From positions 248,001 to 312,000 of the forward strand of contig JAHHHC010000003.1 in NCBI GenBank assembly GCA_019359515.1: a stretch of 64,000 nt of DNA, written 5' to 3'. The notes under the pieces were generated by a model, which saw nothing but the letters and a program-made list of their open reading frames with translations, was not told the origin of the DNA and made no database searches. The translations under genes were made by a program, and so were the position numbers. The stretch's first letter is position 1. The number at the start of each line of letters is the position of its first letter. Shown here piece after piece: positions 45,491 through 54,149 of this stretch. The stretch is from Desmonostoc vinosum HA7617-LM4. Its GTDB lineage: Bacteria > Cyanobacteriota > Cyanobacteriia > Cyanobacteriales > Nostocaceae.

Positions 45491-47155
45491 TCATTGCACA
45501 GCAAGTACAATTTTTCCCATCCTATAGGCTTGAGCGATCACTGTTCGTCGTAATTTACCACTGCTAGTTTTTTCTAGTTGTCCTGGACGAATTAAAAGTA
45601 TATTTTCCACAGGGATTTTAATTCCCAGTTGGTTGAGAACAATCTCACTGACTTGGCGCTGGTGTTCAATAGCAAGCTTGAGAACACTAGCCTGTTTAGC
45701 TTCTATGAAAACGATGATTTGATCGTCAGCTTGGATTGTTGCAACTTTACTTGGTTGTACAAACGGCAACGACTCGATCGCATGTTCAAAATCACTCGCA
45801 AAATAGCTTTGACCATTAATTTTGAAGCGATCATTCAGCCTACCAGTAATGAATAATTCGCCCTCGCTGATTACACCCAAATCACCAGTGGGGAAAAAGC
45901 CGTCAGCATTGTAAAATGGGCGATCGCTTTCAAAGTAATGATCAACTAAAGTACCACCTCTAAGTTCAATTTCACCAATTTCGCCTTCATCGCAGAGATG
46001 ACCATCCTCACTTTTGATGCGGACATCAAATGTACTCAACGGTTGACCGACAGAAATGGCTTTGCAACCATTTGTTAATGTCAAAATGCGGGGAATATCT
46101 GCTAACTTACAGCAGGAAATCATCAGAACTGCCTCTGCCATTCCATAGCAAGGCTTAATGGCGCTACGTTGCAATCCATATGGTGCAAGTATCTCCCAGA
46201 ATTGATGTAGCCTATCGATATTGATTGGTTCACTGCCATTAAAGACTATGCGTAGCTGGGTTAAGTTTAAATCAGCGATGTCTGCAATATCAGTCATCGC
46301 CAACCGACGCAGACAGTAGCTAATAGCAAAATCAGGAATCACTGCGATCGCAATCTTTTTTTCTGACAGTTCGCTCAACCACCCCACAGGATTCATTAAA
46401 AACTGCATTGGGGTACTCAAATGCAAATCATGTCTGACATATAACGTTGTCAGCAAGCCACCGACTAGTCCCATATCGTGATATAGCGGTAGCCAGCTGG
46501 CTGTGACATCACCTAGTCTGTTTTGGGCTTGATTAGCGATCGCAGCCATCTGGACTACAATCTTCCCATGAGTCACTGGAATTCCTTTGGGAAAAGAAGT
46601 TGAGCCAGAAGAAAACTGCACAAAAGCAATATCAGTATCTGCGATCGTGGCAAAATTTGGTGGTTCTTGCGGCCGGATATCTGCGTTTGGTAACGGTAAT
46701 CGCTGGATACTCAACTCTAGAGTTCTAATACTTGGCGCTTCTAAGATAAATTCCGCATGATATTGAGTTGCAACTTGCGTCAAAAAAGCCAGATAGCTAT
46801 CCTTGAGAACACCCATGCTGTAAGGTTTAACCGACAATGGAATCGCCCCCAATCCCACCAAAGCAAAAAATGCAATAATAACGCCTTCGGTTGTTTCAAA
46901 AGGAAACAGAACCCGTGAACCAGCTGTGACATTCGCAGCCCGAAAATACTCCATATAGGCTCCAATCTTCTGATAAATCTCACAATAAGCCAAAAACTGA
47001 GATTCCGCAGCCCGATCTTCCCTCAAATATAACCCCAAGCGCGAGTCAGTATTCTTGAGAGCTTGAATCATATCGATCATCGTCATTGACAGATTAATTC
47101 TAGGTTGCAAGTCTGGAATTATTTCGACCTCAACCATGTTGTTGTGTGTTTTCAT
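45491..47155 (-). CDS. Fatty acyl-AMP ligase (FAAL-like AMP-binding enzyme)
   Basis: A 554-aa adenylate-forming enzyme. Phosphate-loop motif FVQFSSGSTSFPKGIPVTH, core SWLPLYHDMGLVGG, A5-like KPCYGMAEAVLM, A7/A8 region FFPTGDLGVISEGELFITGR and the C-terminal lysine region KTSSGKLRR. The LYHDMGLVGG and YGMAEA forms are typical of FAALs, which make acyl-adenylates and load them onto an acyl carrier protein rather than CoA. It is the last gene of the operon with the ACP at 49095. The start is ambiguous: ATGs at 47155 and 47137 both fit, and 47137 gives an 8-nt overlap with the thioesterase gene. The MITE at 45304-45490 abuts its stop. Confidence 0.85.
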   Translation of the reverse strand: MKTHNNMVEVEIIPDLQPRINLSMTMIDMIQALKNTDSRLGLYLREDRAAESQFLAYCEIYQKIGAYMEYFRAANVTAGSRVLFPFETTEGVIIAFFALVGLGAIPLSVKPYSMGVLKDSYLAFLTQVATQYHAEFILEAPSIRTLELSIQRLPLPNADIRPQEPPNFATIADTDIAFVQFSSGSTSFPKGIPVTHGKIVVQMAAIANQAQNRLGDVTASWLPLYHDMGLVGGLLTTLYVRHDLHLSTPMQFLMNPVGWLSELSEKKIAIAVIPDFAISYCLRRLAMTDIADIADLNLTQLRIVFNGSEPINIDRLHQFWEILAPYGLQRSAIKPCYGMAEAVLMISCCKLADIPRILTLTNGCKAISVGQPLSTFDVRIKSEDGHLCDEGEIGEIELRGGTLVDHYFESDRPFYNADGFFPTGDLGVISEGELFITGRLNDRFKINGQSYFASDFEHAIESLPFVQPSKVATIQADDQIIVFIEAKQASVLKLAIEHQRQVSEIVLNQLGIKIPVENILLIRPGQLEKTSSGKLRRTVIAQAYRMGKIVLAVQ

Positions 47156-47543
47156 CGAGAAAATCCTGAAGAGTTCTAAGGGTTCGTTCGACTGAATCAA
47201 TGAATGCTACTTTCACACGCGCATCAGCGGCAACTTTAACAATTCCGTCTTGGCAAGTCTCTACAAATTGATGAAAGATTACCTGATAGTGGTAATTTTC
47301 TTCCACATCCATGAGTTTCGTGATGATGTTGACCTCTCCTGGTAATATCTCACGGCTATAGTTGATTTCAATGCGAGCAACTACAGGAATAATCCGCTTT
47401 CCTCTAGCTAGGTTGTGACGTTCCAGCCATGACCATCGCCCTGCTTCTAAATATTCCAAAACAATAGCATTATTGACGTGACCCAAACTATCAAGGTCAT
47501 TGGGGCGCACCTGAAGTTTTAAGTTAACAGTTTCAAAGTTCAT
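47130..47543 (-). CDS. Acyl thioesterase, hotdog fold (4HBT/YbgC type)
   Basis: A 137-aa hotdog protein. The active-site strand-helix is VRPNDLDSLGHVNNAIVLEY, with the Asp of the YbgC/4-hydroxybenzoyl-CoA thioesterase class (Asp-x-x-x-HVNN), followed by a helix YLEAGRWSWLERHN and strand EINYSREILPGEV. It likely releases the finished acyl chain from the carrier protein or edits mis-loaded chains. The ATG at 47543 fits the family start; a longer frame reaches 47618 but adds non-family sequence. Its 3' end overlaps the ligase gene. Confidence 0.83.
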   Translation of the reverse strand: MNFETVNLKLQVRPNDLDSLGHVNNAIVLEYLEAGRWSWLERHNLARGKRIIPVVARIEINYSREILPGEVNIITKLMDVEENYHYQVIFHQFVETCQDGIVKVAADARVKVAFIDSVERTLRTLQDFLDENTQQHG

Positions 47544-47669
47544 ATAGTAGTTCGCTTTGATTTCTGAGCTTATTTGCATAGGTAGAGAACAGGAAAAACG
47601 GCGTAGAACAGAAATCAAATATGATTTCTATAGCAGTCTTATCTGATTTGTGAAAATTCGCGGTGTCCA

Positions 47670-47700
47670 GATTCCCGACTTTTCAAAGAAGTCGGGGATC
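47670..47700. terminator. Hairpin inside the fatty-acyl operon spacer
   Basis: GATTCCCGACTT/AAGTCGGGGATC, loop TTCAAAG, in the 192-bp gap between the transferase and thioesterase genes. It lacks a T-tract in the minus direction, so it is more likely an attenuating or processing hairpin, or just a dispersed repeat, than a full terminator. Confidence 0.5.
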
Positions 47701-47735
47701 TTAGTTTTGACGAAATTTTGTTTCTCTGTTCCCTC

Positions 47736-48110
47736 TTAAGAAATGGTGACAACAGTAGATACATAATCCCCGCTATGGGATATGGAAAGGTGAGCAGTCC
47801 AACCTTGAAGCTGAAAATGCTCTGCTAGTGAGCCGTCGAACTCAAAATAAGGAGCATGACGGGAATTATGTCGGACTTCTGCATCTGTCCAGTAGAAATT
47901 AGGAGCGATCGCCAAGGCTTTAAATAAGGCTTCTTTGGCTGAGAAGGTAGCTGCCATACTTTGGAGAGGATTTTTACTTTGGTTAAAGTAAAGGCATTCA
48001 GTTTCTGTGAAGAAGATACCTGGAACCTTGAGGGCTTCAACCGTTTTCAATTCTGCAATTAGCTGAATATCATGCCCCAGTCCGATTAACATCCCACCAA
48101 TTCCAACCAT
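47736..48110 (-). CDS. AcpS-type phosphopantetheinyl transferase
   Basis: A 124-aa holo-ACP-synthase-type enzyme. The metal/CoA site has LIGLGHDIQL (Asp14) and AATFSAKEALFKAL (Glu60), the two AcpS signatures. It would attach phosphopantetheine to the ACP at 49095. Nostocales normally rely on a broad Sfp-type enzyme (HetI), so a dedicated AcpS-type copy in a small operon is notable. GAGG lies 4 nt before the ATG at 48110. The gene overlaps the diiron-protein gene by 25 nt. A nearer ATG at 48092 is an alternative start. Confidence 0.85.
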   Translation of the reverse strand: MVGIGGMLIGLGHDIQLIAELKTVEALKVPGIFFTETECLYFNQSKNPLQSMAATFSAKEALFKALAIAPNFYWTDAEVRHNSRHAPYFEFDGSLAEHFQLQGWTAHLSISHSGDYVSTVVTIS

Positions 48111-48982
48111 TTTTCCTCAACTTCAACCGCAGAGTTGACTTGAATTCCTGTAATTTGTTTGAGTGCTGAAAATATCAGATTTTGCTTACGCTCAATGTTA
48201 TCGGGAATGACCATCTCATACTTGATAGAGTCCCACCAATTGACGTGAGAATCGCGTCGTTCAACATGTTGGCGCTGACTACCATAAAGTTCGCCTCCTT
48301 CTCGCACAAATAAGTGTGCAACAGCGAATGCACCTTTGGGTGAGTATTCTTGACTATCAACTAGAGCTTTAGCAAAACTGATGAAGTATGTCATATGCTG
48401 AGATTCATCAGCAGCAATTTGCTTAAACAACTTCTTCAATCCAGGATCTTGAGCAACACTAGCACACCAAGAGTAGTTAACAGTGGCTGTAATCTCCGAA
48501 ATCGCCAGTAAAACCAGTGTTCTGAGCATGTCATCGTCAGGAAAAATCTTCCGAAACTCAATCAATGTTTCGTCATTGACAGCTTCTAAACCGAATAGAG
48601 TTGATAAGCGATTTAGCGTCGTTTCATGGAAGCTTTCTTCCTCATTCCAGTAACGACTCCAAGTACTACAAGCTTGCATCACACTCGCCAAAACTGGATT
48701 GCGATCTTGCCAACGACGACACTCAGTATCAGCTAATCTAGCTAGGCGATCGGCTCCTGGTTTAGTAGTTAATTCTGCACGTCCAGCATTCCACAAGTTA
48801 GCTTTGTCAAATTCACTCACATTTTCCAGATTAATCCCACCAATCATTTCTACCGCACTCCAGCGGCGCTTTTCATGGAAATAGTGTTGTTCCCATATCA
48901 AATCAATCAAGGAGCTGCGTTGCTCAGCAATAATTGCATACAAGTTACTGACAATGTCGGATCTCGAAATTGTATTTACCAT
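48086..48982 (-). CDS. Acyl-ACP-desaturase-like diiron enzyme
   Basis: A 298-aa helical protein matching the soluble stearoyl-ACP desaturase family (FA_desaturase_2). Predicted diiron ligands are Glu70 (RAELTTKP), Glu116-x-x-His119 (EESFHE after WSRYWN), Glu163 (ISEITATVNY) and Glu193-x-x-His196 (AADESQHMTYF). This is the full set of the plant enzyme's ligand order. It should oxidise an ACP-bound acyl chain: desaturation, or possibly another oxidative reaction such as alkyne or hydroxyl formation. It is second in the operon after the ACP gene and followed by the phosphopantetheinyl transferase. Regiochemistry cannot be predicted. Confidence 0.8.
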   Translation of the reverse strand: MVNTISRSDIVSNLYAIIAEQRSSLIDLIWEQHYFHEKRRWSAVEMIGGINLENVSEFDKANLWNAGRAELTTKPGADRLARLADTECRRWQDRNPVLASVMQACSTWSRYWNEEESFHETTLNRLSTLFGLEAVNDETLIEFRKIFPDDDMLRTLVLLAISEITATVNYSWCASVAQDPGLKKLFKQIAADESQHMTYFISFAKALVDSQEYSPKGAFAVAHLFVREGGELYGSQRQHVERRDSHVNWWDSIKYEMVIPDNIERKQNLIFSALKQITGIQVNSAVEVEEKWLELVGC

Positions 48983-49094
48983 AACAGATATATAATTGAT
49001 TTAAGTGTCGTTTTATGAAGTAAAAGCTTTACTATTACTTGCTACTTTCTAACCAAATATCCATGCAATAAATCACATAATAAATTCTCTATTT

Positions 49095-49373
49095 TCAAGC
49101 CAGATCCAAACTAACTTTCTCAGCTTCATTGAGAAATACTTCTAATACATTTGAAATTGGGGTATCAAGTGAAAAAGCTGGCAATTTAATTTGGATGCCA
49201 TACTGCTTTTTGAGTGTGTTAGCAGTTTTGGCAAAAACCTCCATTAAATCAATGCTGTTATGTAGCTGATTAGAACGAGCAATAATTGCCGATAGCGTCA
49301 AGTCATCCTCAAAGATTTCTGCAACAGATAAACCAACATTTTGAGCGAAAATCTCACAGATATAGTCTTTCAT
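49095..49373 (-). CDS. Acyl carrier protein, stand-alone
   Basis: A 92-aa carrier protein. The phosphopantetheine attachment site is Ser40 in RSNQLHNSIDLMEVF, where N-S-I-D replaces the usual D-S-L. The downstream helix VFAKTANTLKKQYGIQI and end DTPISNVLEVFL follow the ACP pattern. AAGGAG 9 nt before the ATG gives a strong start. It opens the five-gene operon: carrier protein, diiron oxidase, transferase, thioesterase and acyl-AMP ligase. The unusual Asn before Ser suggests a specialised carrier served by the co-encoded transferase, not the housekeeping ACP of fatty acid synthesis. Confidence 0.83.
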   Translation of the reverse strand: MKDYICEIFAQNVGLSVAEIFEDDLTLSAIIARSNQLHNSIDLMEVFAKTANTLKKQYGIQIKLPAFSLDTPISNVLEVFLNEAEKVSLDLA

Positions 49374-49953
49374 GATTTGAAACTCCTTAATTCCGGTATT
49401 TAAGCGACAAATTTGACTTAAAATCAGATGATTTTGATATTCACATAATATTTATGGCACATACTAAGTTGAAATTAGTTACGTAGTTTTACCAGAAATC
49501 AGAGCCTGCATTTCCTCAATTTTAGGTTTTGTCGAAATATCAGCAGTTAATTCAGTTTTTATGCAATAGTTGAGCAAGTTTTTGATCTCTGCACTTAATT
49601 ACCATAAGAAATTAACTGAAGCTATAGTTCAGCTTCATAAGCTAATAATCATTTAAATTACATCCCCGCGTCTCCCCTTAAGCGCGTCCTCCGAAGTTTG
49701 CTCAACGGGGGGAACCCCCGCACGCAACTTCTCTTTGCGTCTTTCTGAGGCAAAGGATTATGCAAGTTAAAGGCAGATTAGCTTATGAGTGATTCATGAG
49801 AAAGTTAGAAGTTTACGGAAATCTAACAAGTAATACCAGTTCGCAATTAAGAAACTTAGTAGCGATCGCTGCTATTGCTCAGGATCGTTTATCCTTGAGA
49901 TATAAAATTACTTATTATTAAAATTTCTCCGCGTCCCTTTCATCAATGGGATG
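49374..49953. other. Upstream region of the acyl operon, containing MITE-A
   Basis: AT-rich DNA to ~49630 that probably carries the operon promoter, then MITE-A copy 2, then ~165 bp of sequence before the permease gene's stop, including a GCGATCGC near 49863. No gene seen. Confidence 0.6.
49635..49788 (-). mobile_element. MITE-A copy 2 (154 bp)
   Basis: Inverted copy of the element at 15912-16065: identical length, fewer than about ten differences, termini TCATAAGCTAAT/ATTAGCTTATGA. It lies about 260 bp upstream of the ACP start and, with MITE-B at 45304-45490, brackets the operon. Confidence 0.88.
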
Positions 49954-51900
49954 TCAACCTCCTACATGGATGCCGGGACGACATTTAGGATCTTTCTCGG
50001 CTTTACGAAGCACTTCACGAGTTACAACAGCAATATCACCTTCACCAAACAAGATGAAGCGTAATAGGTATTGTACGGGGTTTCCCTCTACCCAACCAAA
50101 GTAAGCATGAGGTATTTTACCTGTTTGATCGCGGATATAAAGAAGTAAAGCTGCGATCGCATTGGGAACTGCTGCACTCTCAGCCCGCAAAATACGATAA
50201 TTACCAACTTGCACTCCTTTAACTCTGATCACATCTGCAAATTCGGAAGCATCAGCTACTATAATCTCTAGAAACAGGATAGGATCAGTAACTGGAATAT
50301 GATTATCCTCGCGTACCTCTTTCTCTTTTAAAAAATACTCTTGCTCATCACCCTCGTTTAGTCGGTTAGCAATCAGCCTAATTGCTCTTTGGCTTTCCTC
50401 AGCAATGAATTGGCGAGCTGTTTCATCAACTTCAATCCTTTCTACTCGCAGTTCTGTCGATCGCCAAACGCGAGATATTAATGAGGTAATAATAATCGCA
50501 CCGATAAAGAATGCGGCAATTCTAATACCTTCTGGTCTTTCGATGATATTAACAATAGTGGTATACAAAAATAATAGCGTGATTGTGGTAAACACCAGTG
50601 TTTTCTGTTTGGCTCTCTGACGATGGACTGATAAAGTTACAGCTAGTGCAGCGGAAGTCATTAAAACTAATACACCAGTTGCATAAGCCCCTCCTTGAGC
50701 TTCTACGTTCGCTTGAAAGATAATTGTGACAATAAAAGCAACAATTGTATAAACCAATACTAATGGTCGAGTCACTAATGCCCAGTTTGGTGCCATGCCA
50801 TAGCGTGGTAGATAGCGCGGCACAATATTTAACAGTCCTGCCATCGCAGATGCACCCGCAAACCACAGAATAGTAATAGTACTGAGATCGTAAATTGTGC
50901 CAAAACTATTACCAAAATACAAATGTGCTAAATAAGCTAAGGCACGTCCACTAGCTTTGCCTCCTGTTTGAAATTCTGGTGCTGGAATCAGTAGGGTGGT
51001 TACAAAACTACTGGTGAGCAAAAAGAAGCTCATCAGCACAGCCGCCGCAGTCAATAGCTTGCGTGTGTTGCGAATCCGTCCCCTTGGGTTTTGGGGATCG
51101 TCATCGCTATTACCTTGGACAAGCGGCATCACAGTTACACCAGTTTCAAAGCCGGACAATCCCAGCGCTAGCTTGGGAAATAGTAAGATAGCCACGCCCA
51201 GCATGACAAAAATATTAGAATGACGCGTGAAAAGTGCAGTTTGCCAATCAGCGATCGCCGATGGATGATTTAAGATTTTATACAGACCGACGCTAATCAC
51301 AACGAAATTTAACAGTAGGTAAACTCCCACCAAAAATACTGCGATTCCAATAGCTTCTCGAAAGCCTCTGAGAAAAACTGCGCTGAGCAATGCTATTAGT
51401 ACCAGCGTAATCCCAATCTGTTGATGGTCAAATAAAGCTGGAACCAGTGGATTTTCAATGATATGGGCTGTAGCATCAGCAGCTGAGAGGGTAATGGTAA
51501 TGATGAAGTCTGTTGCCACAAAGCCAAGTAGACACAGCACAAATAACTTACCCTGCCACCAAGTAAGTAAGTTTTCTAGCATTGCTATAGACCCTTCACC
51601 ATGAGGACTTTTCGCAGCAACGCGCCGATAAATCGGCAATGCCCCAAAGAGTGTTAGCAGTACTAAAATTAGTGTTGCTAGAGGTGAAAGGGCACCTGCC
51701 GCCAGTGCAGCGATACCAGGTTGATAGCCAAGGGTTGAGAAATAATCTACGCCTGTGAGGCACATAACTTGCCACCAGGGATGGCTGTGATGCAATTCTT
51801 CTTTACGGTAAGGGCCTTCCTTCTCTTGTCTGTCTTCTTCAAGCAACCACTGGACGAACTTGTTGCTGAGTTGATTTGTCGAAATCGTTGGCTTAACCAT
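49954..51900 (-). CDS. APC-superfamily permease
   Basis: A 648-aa membrane transporter. About twelve hydrophobic segments from ~50 to ~480 ([48 protein letters not shown]) and a ~150-residue cytoplasmic C-terminal domain ([40 protein letters not shown]). The fold matches the amino acid-polyamine-organocation superfamily. The substrate (amino acid, polyamine or potassium) is not determinable by eye. The start is taken as ATG 51900 rather than the TTG one codon earlier. Confidence 0.8.
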   Translation of the reverse strand: MVKPTISTNQLSNKFVQWLLEEDRQEKEGPYRKEELHHSHPWWQVMCLTGVDYFSTLGYQPGIAALAAGALSPLATLILVLLTLFGALPIYRRVAAKSPHGEGSIAMLENLLTWWQGKLFVLCLLGFVATDFIITITLSAADATAHIIENPLVPALFDHQQIGITLVLIALLSAVFLRGFREAIGIAVFLVGVYLLLNFVVISVGLYKILNHPSAIADWQTALFTRHSNIFVMLGVAILLFPKLALGLSGFETGVTVMPLVQGNSDDDPQNPRGRIRNTRKLLTAAAVLMSFFLLTSSFVTTLLIPAPEFQTGGKASGRALAYLAHLYFGNSFGTIYDLSTITILWFAGASAMAGLLNIVPRYLPRYGMAPNWALVTRPLVLVYTIVAFIVTIIFQANVEAQGGAYATGVLVLMTSAALAVTLSVHRQRAKQKTLVFTTITLLFLYTTIVNIIERPEGIRIAAFFIGAIIITSLISRVWRSTELRVERIEVDETARQFIAEESQRAIRLIANRLNEGDEQEYFLKEKEVREDNHIPVTDPILFLEIIVADASEFADVIRVKGVQVGNYRILRAESAAVPNAIAALLLYIRDQTGKIPHAYFGWVEGNPVQYLLRFILFGEGDIAVVTREVLRKAEKDPKCRPGIHVGG

Positions 51901-52078
51901 CAAGTCTTACCCCTGCTTTGTAATACATAAGTAATGTATATGCAACAAAATCTGGACTTTGATCAGTTCCTTAATTTAAGTACTGACCTGTTAAGTAGAG
52001 ATGATGCACCCACTTTGAGAGAGATTATGTATTGATGTCAACAACTCAGGAGGTAAGAAGAGGAAATGAATTACAAAG

Positions 52079-52100
52079 CCCCCGCCTCAAAAAGCGGGGG
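52079..52100. terminator. CCCCCGC/GCGGGGG hairpin
   Basis: A 7-bp GC stem with an 8-nt loop, about 90 nt downstream of the small-peptide gene (read on the minus strand). The sequence GCGGGGGATATCAACG also resembles the right end of IS200/IS605 TnpB-type elements, so a transposon relic is an alternative. Confidence 0.5.
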
Positions 52101-52189
52101 ATATCAACGAAGGGCAGGAATTCTTATTTTTCTTACTTTATCACTACCAAATCAGTAGCAGACGCTTATAACGCTTATAAGTAGGATGA

Positions 52190-52408
52190 TTAAGCCCCAG
52201 GTGATGATTTTGCTGCACTTGTCGTTGCAGCTTGTGCGTTATTCATTGCTGCTTGATACTGAGCTAATATTTGCATTTGATTCATCAATGCTTCCATCTC
52301 AGAGAAATAACCACCCCGGACTTTGAGTGCTGTGTTGTCCAATTCTACAACTACATCTTCTACAACTAAGTCTTTTACAGTTAACTGTCGTGATTTACTC
52401 ATCTTCAT
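52190..52408 (-). CDS. Small peptide with double-glycine-like leader (possible secreted or RiPP-like precursor)
   Basis: A 72-aa peptide. The first ~32 residues (LTVKDLVVEDVVVELDNTAL, then KVRGG) resemble a double-glycine leader: acidic, with hydrophobic residues at -4, -6 and -11 relative to GG. The rest (YFSEMEALMNQMQILAQYQA, then an Asn/Ala/Ser-rich tail) has no Cys. Such leaders are cut by C39-peptidase ABC exporters. No exporter or modification enzyme is adjacent, and the call is from pattern only. The ATG at 52408 is chosen; a GTG at 52420 and an ATG at 52402 are possible. A GC hairpin follows. Confidence 0.55.
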   Translation of the reverse strand: MKMSKSRQLTVKDLVVEDVVVELDNTALKVRGGYFSEMEALMNQMQILAQYQAAMNNAQAATTSAAKSSPGA

Positions 52409-52420
52409 AAGTTTGCTCAC

Positions 52421-53279
52421 TGTATGGCTAATTGCTTAATACAAGAATACTCCTTTTTGAGTTAATTGACTGCTTGGCATGATTAGCGATCGCATAAAAA
52501 CCTCATAAGTAGTTGTGCAAAATAAATTATCTATTTAGGCAAGGGAACAGTGAACAGTAAAGGAATACAGCGATTTCAGTCGTGTTAAAAAATGTCTAAA
52601 TATTTATGCGTAGGTACTTACCAACAAGGGAAGCAGGCAAAGCAGAGGACGAAGAATCTAATAATTATCTTTACTCTCAAAATTGGATAATTTATTTTCT
52701 GGAATTTCCCAAACAAATATTTGGGACAATTATTAATAAATATTTCGGTATCCAAAATTGCCCAAACTCAATAGAGAAACAAATAATTAAGAATCTATCC
52801 GTTAAATTATTGAAAAATACCTTTTGGTATTTCCTAAACATAGGTATGAAATATGAGTAATTTATAGCTTTTCTCTTTATAAGAGTTTCATTAACTATTT
52901 AATGCCAATCTAGATATTACGTTCATTTAAGCAAGATAGTTGAGAATAATTTTAATTAAATCAAATTTCTCTTTACTGAAAAATCTTCGCCAAATACTAA
53001 ATAAGTATTATCTTGCTATATGTTATGTAAATTACCAGTTTAACAACATTTTTGCGTAAATTTAGATGATACAATTCTGGCAATAATCTCAGTATAAGTA
53101 ACCTCCTTTACAAAGGATTAATGAAATTCATGGAATCTTTAGCAAGAAAAAGTTAAAGCACTCTGCTGAAAGAGCTAAAGTTTTGTTAAGATGCAATTGC
53201 TAGCAATTTTTCAGCAAAATTCACCTCTCAAGGTGTAGAAAAATAAAGATTACTAGCAACACAGAGTTCAAAAGGTAAG
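52421..53279. other. 860-bp region without a confident gene
   Basis: Contains the 76-nt repeat copy B (52504-52579) and AT-rich DNA. An 84-codon frame at 52606-52860 (Ile/Asn/Lys-rich) has no ribosome binding site and no recognisable domain. The last ~180 bp probably hold the promoter of the small membrane peptide at 53280. Confidence 0.5.
52504..52579. repeat. 76-nt dispersed repeat, copy B
   Basis: Matches 10624-10699 along its full length (CATAAGTAGTTGTGCAAAAT ... CAGCGATTTCAG). A shortened relative (GCAAAATAAATTATCTAG) is at 54169-54187. Confidence 0.8.
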
Positions 53280-53420
53280 ATGATGACCACCTCCATTTTC
53301 TTCGATGATGCTTTACGGATGCTTGTTAACGCCTATTGGATATCAGCAATACTGCTAATAGCGGCCTCTGGCATAGGTTTGGCAGTAATCGAAACAATCG
53401 AAAAGACTGGAGAACGCTAA
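53280..53420 (+). CDS. 46-aa single-span membrane peptide
   Basis: The frame begins MMTTSIFFDDALRMLVNAYW and continues with the hydrophobic segment ISAILLIAASGIGLAVIE, ending KTGER. One membrane segment, short charged C-terminus. An AAGG-type ribosome binding site lies a few nt before the first ATG. The TerB-like gene follows 176 nt later in the same direction. I do not recognise a family. Confidence 0.55.
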   Translation: MMTTSIFFDDALRMLVNAYWISAILLIAASGIGLAVIETIEKTGER

Positions 53421-53596
53421 GTTCACAACTAGCAGTGTGCTTGTTGCTGAAAACCATTGAATGCAAGTGTTCGCGATCAAGAAATCCTGGGAACACTAAA
53501 GCTATGAAAGTCTCGCAGCGTTGCAGTATTACCTCAAAATTATGAAACGCGCAGGTAACTGTACGGCTACTGAGACCCTACCAAGGAGCTACTTCA

Positions 53597-54043
53597 ATGG
53601 GTCTACTCGATACTGTGTTGGGCACAGAAAAAAAAGCCCAAGAAACACTCAGTTCAGCAGAAGCATTTGCTGTGATTATTTTAGGTACGACAGCCGCAGA
53701 CGGTTATCTCTCTGATGATCAGGCAAATTGTATTTCTTTTTTACTATCTCGGATGAAGCTTTTTAAAACTTATACGCATGAGATGCTGAATAAGCTGTTT
53801 GACATAATATTGAGCATTCTCCGACAAGATGGTCTCAATACTTTGTTTGATGCAGCTAAAGAATCTCTATCTCAAGACTTACGGGAAGCAGCCTTTGTAG
53901 TGGCTACTGATTTGGTATTGACTGAAGGCATACTAACTGAAGAAGAAAACCACTTTTTAAATGATTTATACTTAGCTTTAGATGTTTCTCGCGATCTAGC
54001 TATACAAATTGTCCAAATAATGTTAATTAAAAACCGGGGATAA
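53597..54043 (+). CDS. TerB-like tellurite-resistance-family protein
   Basis: A 148-aa all-helical protein with the TerB fold pattern: AFAVIILGTTAADGYLSDDQ, then FVVATDLVLTEGILTEEENH (acidic metal-type motifs DGYLSDD and EGILTEEE) and LNDLYLALDVS. TerB-type proteins occur in tellurite/stress modules and in signalling complexes near membranes; the biochemical role is unsettled. AGGAG 8 nt upstream supports the ATG. It follows a small membrane peptide that may be its anchor partner. Confidence 0.75.
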   Translation: MGLLDTVLGTEKKAQETLSSAEAFAVIILGTTAADGYLSDDQANCISFLLSRMKLFKTYTHEMLNKLFDIILSILRQDGLNTLFDAAKESLSQDLREAAFVVATDLVLTEGILTEEENHFLNDLYLALDVSRDLAIQIVQIMLIKNRG

Positions 54044-54122
54044 AATGATCAGCAAGAGGAAATAAAAATTTTTTTATTGCCTGGACTTAATTAAACTATA
54101 TAAATACCTCATAAATCAAGCG

Positions 54123-54149
54123 TGCCAAAGGAGTTAACCTTCTTTGGCA
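54123..54149 (+). terminator. Hairpin terminator after the TerB-like gene
   Basis: TGCCAAAG...CTTTGGCA stem followed by TTCTTTTT, 80 nt after the stop. Confidence 0.75.

Noticed and set aside
51904-52078. ydaO/c-di-AMP riboswitch ahead of the APC permease
   Set aside because: Looked for because such permeases can be controlled this way, but no matching conserved motifs were seen.
52060-52110. IS200/IS605 right end near the permease
   Set aside because: Only a short GC hairpin with GATATCAACG resembles such an end; no tnpA or tnpB remains were found, so it is kept only as a terminator candidate.
52606-52860. 84-codon Ile/Asn/Lys-rich frame
   Set aside because: Composition matches AT-rich spacer translated by chance; no start signal.
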